From: DATMFV01 sp035555975
GTDB lineage: Bacteria > Verrucomicrobiota > Verrucomicrobiia > Chthoniobacterales > Chthoniobacteraceae
Length of the DNA: 64,000 nt
Direction of reading: 5' to 3'
NCBI GenBank assembly: GCA_035555975.1
Contig: DATMFV010000100.1
Coordinates: forward strand, 81,913 to 145,912
Shown: piece after piece, positions 50,458 to 57,747 of the stretch
Position numbering within the stretch: the stretch's first letter is position 1
How the letters are laid out: every line of letters starts with the position of its first letter
Notes under the pieces: model-generated
What the model saw: the letters and a program-made list of their open reading frames with translations, nothing else
Database searches by the model: none
Told to the model about the DNA's origin: nothing
Position numbers and translations under genes: made by a program

Positions 50458-53091
50458 CTACTCGAAAGTGACCACTCCGTAGCCTTTATAGCCTTCCCCG
50501 GTCCAGGTGGAGACCACGGGTGAGTTGCTTCCGCCGGGAGCCCAGCCGAGCCGGTCGGGTGAATAGAGAAAGTTGACGCGGCGCAGGTTGATCTCGAGCG
50601 TCTCTCCGGGTTGGGCGGGTGAAATGCTGATGGTTTCAAAGGGAATCCGCACTTCCGCCGTCCAGCGATCATTTTTCCGGTCAATGTGAAACGCATCATC
50701 CCATTTTCCATCCCACTCATCCTCCCATTTTCCATAGCGGGGGTGAAGCTCATCGGTGATGAAGCCGTTGCGCCCGTCGAGCCTGGAGTTTTCTGCGGGG
50801 TTGAAGAAAAACCGGTAGTGGCGTGCCTTGCCGACGTGGATCACGATTTCCAGTTCATCCTGTGCACTGATGCTGTAGGTTTTTCCATCCTTTCCCGCTG
50901 AAGTGGGGTCAAACGCCTCCATCTGGCTGCGTTCACACTCGAACGCAAAGTAGAGATACTGCTCATCATACCCGACGCGAAAGCGGGTATGATCCTGAAG
51001 GTTCCTCAAATGGGGCTCCTGAAGCTCTCCGCTTTGAGCGTTTTTCCAGGCGGGATCGTCGATGCGTCCGTCCAATACGAGCGGACGCATCTTGCGGGCT
51101 GTGATTTTCCGGACTTTCAACGGTGTGACGCCGGGAAGAAACCGCGCTTCGCGCAGGCCGTTAAAATTCCAGTCTGCCGGGGCGTGCAGAATGGCGCGGT
51201 TGACTCCTCCGGCAAGCATGACGGCTTTGCTGTTGTTCGCTCCCGAGCCGGGACGCAGAGGGAAGCCGTCGATGATTTTCGGCTGGTTGGTTTCGTCGTG
51301 CCACGATTCGATCAAGGCGGTACGTGCTTCGACGGCTTTTTGCAGGTCGCCAAAACGTTCCCAATCCGGTTGGGCCTGGTAATCGTGATAGAGATGAAAG
51401 ATATCGGCCAAGGTCCGGATATAGTCAAACTCGCGTCCGACCAGCCGCAGGCGGGCCCGGATGGCGGGGGCGTCCTCCAGTTGGCCGGCTTCCTTGAGGT
51501 CGCGGGCCAGTTGATGGAGTACTTCCACCGGATAAAGCATGGGGTAAAGTTCCTCCGGCTTGTTGATCCTTGTCGAGGCGGTTGCATCCGATCCGTCGGG
51601 ATGGTTGGGGCGGTTGGCTGCGCAGAAGATCTCCAGTTGCTGGTATAGCGTCCTGAAAAAGCGGAGCATCGGTTTGTCAGCCCGTCCATAGGCGGCTTCG
51701 CAAAACTCGCGGAGCAAATCCTCTTCCTTGTACTCCGGGTTTTCCAGCACTTTGGCGTAAGTGTGGGCGACGGGTCCTTCCAGCCCAGGGTTTTGAAAAC
51801 CGCCGCAGAGATAAATACCCTGCACCTGATTGGCGCGAAAAAGCCGTGCCTGCTCCGCGACGTAACGCGGCGTGCGCGCCGGACCGAAGCCTGTCGGCAG
51901 ATAGGTGCCCCAGTTATAGATATAGACCGTCTTGGGCAGGTCTCCGTAGATCTTCCATTTTTCAAAGTCGTCTGCCGAGTAGCGCGACATCTGGATGATG
52001 ACGTTTTTGGGGAATTCGCGAAAGGAGGCGGGCGGCTCCGCAGTCGGTCCATAGGCGATGATCATGACCTTCACCTCCGGCCTTCTTTTCAGCATTTCCC
52101 CGGCCAGGTCGCGATGAACGATCCAGATGCGCTCGCCCGGATCGGCATGAATGGCCCGGCACGACTCACATTCGCACGGGACATAACCGTCGGTCTGCGC
52201 CAACTCGATCCACCGGTATCCCTTGTCGGCTTCCTTTTCCATGAGTTGCAGCATCAATTCGCGCACTTCAGGGTTGGAAATGCAGAGGTGATTGCCGACG
52301 GCGCTTCGTTCTCCATTTTTCAGGATAAAGTATTCGGGATGAGACCGGGAGAACTCTTTCTCCGGTACTGCGGAGTAGTAGGAATGGCCTCCGAACGATT
52401 TGTAGATATCAGAATCCAGATAGCCGTTGGCAGCGGCATAGATGGGGTCTCTTACCGCCCTGCCGGTGATATAGCCCATGACGGGACCTTCGCTCACGTT
52501 CAGGTCGGCAGGGACCGTGACCCGCGTCAATGAGGGGACGAACGTTCCGTTTTCCTGCCCGGGTATGAGATAAACGACGCCAAGGTCCTTGAGAAAAGAG
52601 GCGACCGCGCGCGTGGTCCCCTGATAGGTCATCTTTTCGTTGTCAACCGGCGATGGACCATCGTTCCCGACCAGAAAAAGGTCGTTGCCGCGCACCGCTT
52701 TGAGAACGCTCCATCCTGTCAGGTCGTCGATGGGAAGCCCCGCCGCGCGGGCTGCCGCTCCCTTTCCAAGATAGATCGCCGCGTCGCCGCCGGTGTGTTG
52801 ATCTTCAGTCCGGATCGCAAGCTCCGCCCCAGTCGCTTTTTTAAGGGTTGATTGCAGCAACTCCGCCGCGCGGCTCAAGGCGGTGTTGGCCTTGAGATCA
52901 GCCGTCGGCTCCGGAAGGACGATGGCGTAACCCGATGTGCCCTCTTCGATCAAGGTAACCTTTCCGCTTTTTTTCCCCTCGGAAGGCGCGCCCGTGGCAG
53001 ACATGGTCGTGAGACAAAGAAGGAGAAACAACCAGGCAGGCAGAAAGCATTTCAGCGGAGGGAGGCAGCATTTCATGGGATGGAGGTTCAT
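50458..53091 (-). CDS. Secreted DUF4838 protein with C-terminal CBM9-like domain
   Basis: An 877-residue exported protein with signal peptide (about 1-33, LFLLLCLTTMSATGA). The GH67N-like domain (about 50-170) contains SRAAELLQSTLKKATGAELAI and AVASFLKDLGVVYLIPG. The DUF4838 core (about 190-500) keeps the complete cysteine motif C306-x-C308-x2-C311 (PCECESC). The C-terminal 190 residues are a CBM9-like domain (PLVLDGRIDDPAWKNA, then QDELEIVIHVGKARHYRFFFN), whereas two other paralogues carry a GH2-like jelly roll, so the accessory module has been swapped. Its start overlaps the amidotransferase stop by four bases. It is the last gene of the locus 4 operon. Substrate unknown. Confidence 0.82.
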   Translation of the reverse strand: MNLHPMKCCLPPLKCFLPAWLFLLLCLTTMSATGAPSEGKKSGKVTLIEEGTSGYAIVLPEPTADLKANTALSRAAELLQSTLKKATGAELAIRTEDQHTGGDAAIYLGKGAAARAAGLPIDDLTGWSVLKAVRGNDLFLVGNDGPSPVDNEKMTYQGTTRAVASFLKDLGVVYLIPGQENGTFVPSLTRVTVPADLNVSEGPVMGYITGRAVRDPIYAAANGYLDSDIYKSFGGHSYYSAVPEKEFSRSHPEYFILKNGERSAVGNHLCISNPEVRELMLQLMEKEADKGYRWIELAQTDGYVPCECESCRAIHADPGERIWIVHRDLAGEMLKRRPEVKVMIIAYGPTAEPPASFREFPKNVIIQMSRYSADDFEKWKIYGDLPKTVYIYNWGTYLPTGFGPARTPRYVAEQARLFRANQVQGIYLCGGFQNPGLEGPVAHTYAKVLENPEYKEEDLLREFCEAAYGRADKPMLRFFRTLYQQLEIFCAANRPNHPDGSDATASTRINKPEELYPMLYPVEVLHQLARDLKEAGQLEDAPAIRARLRLVGREFDYIRTLADIFHLYHDYQAQPDWERFGDLQKAVEARTALIESWHDETNQPKIIDGFPLRPGSGANNSKAVMLAGGVNRAILHAPADWNFNGLREARFLPGVTPLKVRKITARKMRPLVLDGRIDDPAWKNAQSGELQEPHLRNLQDHTRFRVGYDEQYLYFAFECERSQMEAFDPTSAGKDGKTYSISAQDELEIVIHVGKARHYRFFFNPAENSRLDGRNGFITDELHPRYGKWEDEWDGKWDDAFHIDRKNDRWTAEVRIPFETISISPAQPGETLEINLRRVNFLYSPDRLGWAPGGSNSPVVSTWTGEGYKGYGVVTFE

Positions 53092-54197
53092 TGATTTTCC
53101 AGGGATTGGCGCCGTCCTTTGGCGGAAGACCTGCCGTGTGGCGGTTTGGCATCAACCCAGTGGGCCGTCATGCGCGGCACGAGACCGTGGCCCTTTACGC
53201 CGGGGACGTATTCATTCTGAAGGTTGATCCGGCCTTCCTTGAGCAAAGCTGCGAGCAGGGGAAAGACAACCGATTCCGGCTCGCCAAGCTCGTGTTCCTT
53301 CCAAAGGGAAGCGGAGGCATGCTCGCGAAGCATCGGGACCCATACCTGCTTTTCCTGACGCAGAAAGTGAACGACTTTTTCCTCGACCGCCAGCGCCGAA
53401 GGCGGGAGGCCCAAGGGTAGCAGTTTCTTGTTTTCAAAGGGGGAAATCTGAATCCCCTCTTCGCGATGGATTCGAATGGCGCTCAGGCCGGGCATTCGAA
53501 GATGGTGCCGGGCTTCCCCGGGAAAGGCCAGGGTGCTTGAAGCGAGTACATAGCTTCCATCCGGGAGTTTTCCGATCTCCATCGGCTTGTTGTGGCGTGC
53601 TCCGGCGATCTCATCCGGACCATCGGCATGGAGGCAGAGACCGACGATCTCGCCGGGGAGATGCTGGTAGGTTGCGCTGATCGCCTTCAAGAGCCGGTCG
53701 GGAGAGGGCGGCAGGTTCTCATATCTCCACGCCATGTCCTGACAGAGGAGATCGCTGTAATGAATGCAACGGCCATCGGCAAGGACCGGGTATTTGGTGA
53801 TCTTCTCCGGAGAGGCGCTGGAAAAGGAGTATCCGTTTTGAAGAAGCACCTCGGCGGCGGCGGCAAAATCGACCTTGCCGTTGTACAACCCGTTGGAACC
53901 GTTGGCAATATAGGCCAGCTTCTGGTGATGATCCAGAAACGGATGGGCAAAGCCGTGGCCGCCGCCGCCGGGCGTGCGGCTATGGGCGAGGCCGATGGTG
54001 CCGGGCAGCTTCCAAGCATCGGTCGTGGCGATCAGCGTCTCGACATCGCCGACCACCTTCGCATGATGGAGCCGCCCCTCATGGAGCGTGACGATCCCCG
54101 TATAATAACCGCCCGCCAACCCTTCCTCCCGCCGAAGCATCTCCAGAAGAAGGGGAGCGGCGGGTTGCGTTCCGATATAACCTGCAATGACACACAT
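53088..54197 (-). CDS. Stand-alone class II glutamine amidotransferase-like protein
   Basis: A 369-residue cytosolic N-terminal nucleophile hydrolase. Met1-Cys2 exposes the catalytic Cys after Met removal (MCVIAGYIGT), GLAHSRTPGGGG (69-80) is the arginine/Gly loop equivalent to GHTRWATHG of GlmS, and ANGSNGLYNG (98-107) supplies the oxyanion Asn-Gly. The N-terminal 260 residues look like the GlmS/PurF glutaminase half, but there is no SIS or phosphoribosyltransferase partner domain. The remainder is unassigned. Such enzymes normally release ammonia for a synthase; alone, it may be an amidohydrolase on an amino sugar. It is coupled by overlap to a secreted DUF4838 gene, an unusual pairing. Confidence 0.82.
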   Translation of the reverse strand: MCVIAGYIGTQPAAPLLLEMLRREEGLAGGYYTGIVTLHEGRLHHAKVVGDVETLIATTDAWKLPGTIGLAHSRTPGGGGHGFAHPFLDHHQKLAYIANGSNGLYNGKVDFAAAAEVLLQNGYSFSSASPEKITKYPVLADGRCIHYSDLLCQDMAWRYENLPPSPDRLLKAISATYQHLPGEIVGLCLHADGPDEIAGARHNKPMEIGKLPDGSYVLASSTLAFPGEARHHLRMPGLSAIRIHREEGIQISPFENKKLLPLGLPPSALAVEEKVVHFLRQEKQVWVPMLREHASASLWKEHELGEPESVVFPLLAALLKEGRINLQNEYVPGVKGHGLVPRMTAHWVDAKPPHGRSSAKGRRQSLENQ

Positions 54198-54270
54198 GGG
54201 GATGCTGAAATGATTTTCGTTGGGGAATTCTATAAAAAGCAGGGCCGTTCAGGCAGCCAGGTGTCGCGGT

Positions 54271-55074
54271 TTACCAATAATAGGCTTCCCCCGACTTGTT
54301 TTCCCTCGACCAGAGGAGCGTGGGCGGCTTTTCGGTGGCCCGTTGTTTGACATCGGCCGCACGGAGAGATTCAGCGTGTCCATCGGCCATCACGATATTC
54401 GCCCGGCCTCCATGGAGATCGAAGTTAACCGAGTTTTCCCATCGGAAATCTCCTCCGAACGCCGTATAGTAATAGAGGATGGTTGAGGGCCCCTTGGCGC
54501 CGCTGGTCGGGGTTCCGACCTGTCGGACCCCGGCATCGACGAAGAGAATGGTTCTCGCGGCTTGCTCAAGATTTCCAAGCCGTACCCGCAACGACAGGGG
54601 TGGGTTTTCAGTAGGATTGATCTTGCCCCCGATGTAGAGGTTGTAGGCGTAGCTTGGCGTTTTCCACTCGCTGGTCCGATAAGGATTGGCGGGGCAATTA
54701 TAGACCGTCAGCTTTTTCGGGTCGTTGTCGACGTAGTTCTCATTGGGAAGCACTCCGTTTCGATCCAGCCTGGTGACATCGGCATGTTGAAGGTATTGAT
54801 ACCAGAGATTGACGGCATAAGTATCCGTACTGTTGCGTTTGAGGTTTTGGGCGGAACAGGGAGGGAGAAAACCATCATGATCCAAAGCATACGTCGTACA
54901 CGCCACGCTGAGTTGACGCAGGTTGGCGATGCATTGGGCCGCCTGGCCGGACTTTCTCATCCGGGAAAAGGCGGGGGCGAGAAGGGCCAACAGGATCCCT
55001 ACGACGGCAAACACACCCAGAAGCTCCGGAAGCGTGAAACCGGCGGTTCCTTTTGGCTGATGGGAAGCTGCCAT
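54271..55074 (-). CDS. Prepilin-like H-X9-DG protein
   Basis: A 267-residue protein with prepilin motif AGFTLPELLGVFAVVGILLALL (about 11-32, read in parts), Gly cleavage site and Glu+5. A helix with CIANLRQLSVACTTYALDHDG follows. The C-terminal LHGGRANIVMADGH is an exact H-X9-DG motif. It lies between the PEP-CTERM gene (17 bp upstream) and the amidotransferase gene (73 bp downstream) in the leftward locus 4 operon, again showing one such protein per module. Function unknown. Confidence 0.88.
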   Translation of the reverse strand: MAASHQPKGTAGFTLPELLGVFAVVGILLALLAPAFSRMRKSGQAAQCIANLRQLSVACTTYALDHDGFLPPCSAQNLKRNSTDTYAVNLWYQYLQHADVTRLDRNGVLPNENYVDNDPKKLTVYNCPANPYRTSEWKTPSYAYNLYIGGKINPTENPPLSLRVRLGNLEQAARTILFVDAGVRQVGTPTSGAKGPSTILYYYTAFGGDFRWENSVNFDLHGGRANIVMADGHAESLRAADVKQRATEKPPTLLWSRENKSGEAYYW

Positions 55075-55091
55075 GACTTTAAGAGACCTGC

Positions 55092-56477
55092 TTAACTTTG
55101 ACGTGTGCGGAGCGCAAGCAGCACGCCGCCTCCCGCCAGCAGCAGCAGGGCGGTGGTTGATGGCTCCGGAATGGCGGCGGCGGAGATCGTCCAGCCGTCG
55201 ATTTCGTTAAATTTTGACAGATCCCAAATGGAGAGATCAATGAGATTTAGATCAAACCTGCCGGTGATGTTTCCCTGAGTCGTTCCCGTAAAGAGGCTCC
55301 AGGAGTCTCCCGCCTGAGGAAGGTAGTCATTGTGCAGCACCAGTTGGATCACCGTGCCGAGGTCGGTCGCGCCATTGGCGTTGACGATGGAGCCGCCCGT
55401 GCCGAAGGCAATCCGGTCGGCTTCGTCGGCCCCGGAGCCAAAGATGCCAATCTCCAGGATGCCTCCTTCCCGGAAGGTCAACGCGGAATTAAGCGTCAGT
55501 TGACCTGCTGCATTCCGTTTACCGGTAAGGGAGTCGGTAACCCCTATGGCCAGGGTTCCGGTTTCATAGATTTCAGGGGTGCTTGTCGCCGTAAGGCCCG
55601 CGCCTTCGGCTTCAAAACGACCGCCGGCATAGACGCGGATGTTGATATTTCCGGAGGTTGACGCGGATGACGCTTTCAGGATGCCGTTCCCCGAAAGCTG
55701 GAGCAGCGCGGCATCGTAAAGATAGATAAAGGTGCCTTCGAGCGTGCCTTTGCCGATCGTCATCCGATTGGTCAATCCATTGGCCCCTTTGGCGCGAAGG
55801 TAGAACTGGCCCGCATGGTTGGTCGTGCCGGAAACCACTGCACCGCCGTCAAGGGTCAGGGTGCTTCCATGATTGAGATCGGAATAGTGATTCGCCGTAG
55901 CCCCTGTGAGATCGACTTTGAGTTTGCCGGTTAACGTCAGCGAATTTTGCATCCCCGTATCCTGGGTCATGTAGATTTTTCCCAATGCCACGGTGGCTTC
56001 ACCGCTCTCCGGACCTTGGATGGTTAGTTTTGAAGAACTGGCGGTGCTGCCGGTTTTTCCGCCGACCTGAAGATTTCCGGAATTGACGAAAGAGGCGGTA
56101 TCCTCCATCCCGAAGGTGACGGTTTTTCCATAGAGAACGCGCAGATTGTCTGATTGAGCCGCAACCCCGCTGCCGATGGTGATGGTGGCGGGCGTGGTAT
56201 AGTTTTCGGGTGCGGTCGTCCCGATATTGGTGTAGTCGCCGCTCGAATCGCTTGGAACCCAGTTCTCCGGGGTGGCCCATGCTCCGTCACCGCCGTTGCT
56301 GCCGACGGGGCCGACCCAGGTCAGGGTGTCGGCTTGAACCGGCGAGATCCAGCCGAGAAGAAGGCCTGCCATTGCGATCGGAATCCCGCGCCACCGACTG
56401 CGACCGGGCAATGGGTTGTCCCGATCTTGGCCGGAACGCCGGGAGACACATGACGGAGAGAGGGGAAGGTGGCTCAT
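55092..56477 (-). CDS. PEP-CTERM sorting-signal protein, beta-helix type
   Basis: A 461-residue exported protein. The N-terminus has RSRWRGIPIAMAGLLLGWISPVQA as signal (about 26-49, read in parts), preceded by about 25 Ser/Arg-rich residues, so the true start may be slightly later than ATG 56477. Repetitive beta-strand segments (TLTLDGGAVVSGTTNHAGQF, then LQLSGNGILKASSASTSGN) suggest a beta-helix or autotransporter-like passenger. The end is AIPEPSTTALLLLAGGGVLLAL with tail RTRQS, an exosortase signal. It is the first gene of the leftward locus 4 operon and divergent from the LacI regulator; multiple GAAAC/GTTTC half-sites lie in the gap. Confidence 0.86.
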   Translation of the reverse strand: MSHLPLSPSCVSRRSGQDRDNPLPGRSRWRGIPIAMAGLLLGWISPVQADTLTWVGPVGSNGGDGAWATPENWVPSDSSGDYTNIGTTAPENYTTPATITIGSGVAAQSDNLRVLYGKTVTFGMEDTASFVNSGNLQVGGKTGSTASSSKLTIQGPESGEATVALGKIYMTQDTGMQNSLTLTGKLKVDLTGATANHYSDLNHGSTLTLDGGAVVSGTTNHAGQFYLRAKGANGLTNRMTIGKGTLEGTFIYLYDAALLQLSGNGILKASSASTSGNINIRVYAGGRFEAEGAGLTATSTPEIYETGTLAIGVTDSLTGKRNAAGQLTLNSALTFREGGILEIGIFGSGADEADRIAFGTGGSIVNANGATDLGTVIQLVLHNDYLPQAGDSWSLFTGTTQGNITGRFDLNLIDLSIWDLSKFNEIDGWTISAAAIPEPSTTALLLLAGGGVLLALRTRQS

Positions 56478-56538
56478 GATGGGAACAGTAAACCGAACGG
56501 AAAGTGGTGGGTCAATTCAAAAAATGGTTAATTAAACG

Positions 56539-56623
56539 TGAAACTTTCATTCTGGAGTTAAATAAGTTTCGGAGGGTTTAAGTTTCAAATAAGTTCAAAT
56601 TTAACATTCTTGAAACTCGAAAC
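56539..56623. promoter_or_regulatory. Cluster of GAAAC/GTTTC half-sites, candidate LacI operators
   Basis: TGAAA-C-TTTCA (56539-56549) is a perfect inverted repeat. TAAGTTTC occurs at 56563 and 56579 (16 bp apart) and TAAGTTC at 56590. AGTTTCAA (56581-56588) is inverted as TTGAAACT (56610-56617), and GAAAC recurs at 56612 and 56619. The gap separates the divergent PEP-CTERM and LacI starts, so the LacI protein is the obvious candidate ligand. Confidence 0.5.
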
Positions 56624-56653
56624 ATCCCCGTCTACTCTCTCTCTCTCAAGCCC

Positions 56654-57736
56654 ATGAGTGAATTTCCCACCCTCAAGTCGATTGCCAAAGCGTGCGGCGT
56701 TTCCCACGTCACCGTTTCCCGCGCCCTGCGGGGGCAGACCAATATGCGCCCCGAAACGGCGGCGCGGATCAGAAGTTATGCGGAAGCGGTCGGTTACAAG
56801 ACGAATTCGGTGGCCCGCTTTCTGGCCGAAGGGCGGACCCATCACATCGCCTTTTCCGCTCAGCGATCGATCATGATCCCTCACAACCGGGAAGGGAGGG
56901 AGGGAAGCGGGCCTGATCGGAGTCACCTGATCTGGGATTACATTCAGGGCGCCACAGAGGCGGCGGCCTCTTCATCGCATAGCATGGAGCTTCTGGGGTT
57001 TCACGACGCTTCGCAGGAACTCCAGCGGATACGGGGGCTGGTGGAGGAGGAACGGGTGGCCGGTATTCTCGATTTTGGACTTCAGTCCAGGACCATCGAC
57101 TATCTTGTCTCCAGGAAGATCCCGATGGTATCCACGATCGGCCCGGCCCATCACATCGATCCCCGCCGAACCGCGTATGTTTACTCCGACCATATCATGG
57201 GCCTTCTGCAGGGGTGGCGGTATCTGGTGGAAAATCGACACACCCGGATCGGCTTTGTCGGACCGAAAAAAAGCGGACCTTTGCACCCGCGACTTGGGGA
57301 ATGCCGCGCGGCAGGCCAACTGCTTTCTTCGCCCCTTCAGCTCACATCGTATGCCTTTATCGAAAGCGGAGCATCGAATGCCTCCATCTGGGAGACTTTC
57401 TGTGAAAGTTTCGGAAAGCCGAAGGGAGGCGATTGGCCGACCGCCATTTTCTGCACCAATGACGCCGTTGCCAATCGCGTGATTACCGCCATGCAGGAAT
57501 ATGGCGTCGCCATTCCCCGCGACCTTTCCGTGCTCGGGTTCGACGATTCCGCGGCGGCGTCGCTTTGCTCTCCGACCCTTACGACCATCGCTGATCCCCG
57601 CAAGGAAATGGGGGCGGCGATGTTGCGGATTCTCGAAGACATCATCGCCGGTCGCCCGGGCAGTCGTTCCATCATCCAGGTCGTTCCGATGAAACTGGTC
57701 GAGCGCGAAAGCGTCGCTCCGCCAAAAGGGGCATGA
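56654..57736 (+). CDS. LacI family transcriptional regulator
   Basis: A 360-residue LacI/PurR-type regulator. The HTH and hinge are at about 5-60 (TLKSIAKACGVSHVTVSRAL, then AARIRSYAEAVGYKTNSVA), followed by the periplasmic-binding-like core (TRIGFVGPKKSG, DLSVLGFDDSAAASLCSPTLTT in parts), the standard length. It faces the leftward locus 4 operon across a 176-bp gap with GAAAC/GTTTC half-sites. The pyrimidine-rich leader CTCTCTCTCTC stands in for a Shine-Dalgarno site. Unlike the GntR-LacI hybrids at 5209 and 17864 and the AraC protein at 32320, it is a pure LacI type, so each module uses a different regulator class. The effector is unknown. Confidence 0.92.
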   Translation: MSEFPTLKSIAKACGVSHVTVSRALRGQTNMRPETAARIRSYAEAVGYKTNSVARFLAEGRTHHIAFSAQRSIMIPHNREGREGSGPDRSHLIWDYIQGATEAAASSSHSMELLGFHDASQELQRIRGLVEEERVAGILDFGLQSRTIDYLVSRKIPMVSTIGPAHHIDPRRTAYVYSDHIMGLLQGWRYLVENRHTRIGFVGPKKSGPLHPRLGECRAAGQLLSSPLQLTSYAFIESGASNASIWETFCESFGKPKGGDWPTAIFCTNDAVANRVITAMQEYGVAIPRDLSVLGFDDSAAASLCSPTLTTIADPRKEMGAAMLRILEDIIAGRPGSRSIIQVVPMKLVERESVAPPKGA

Positions 57737-57747
57737 TCGCCCCGGTC

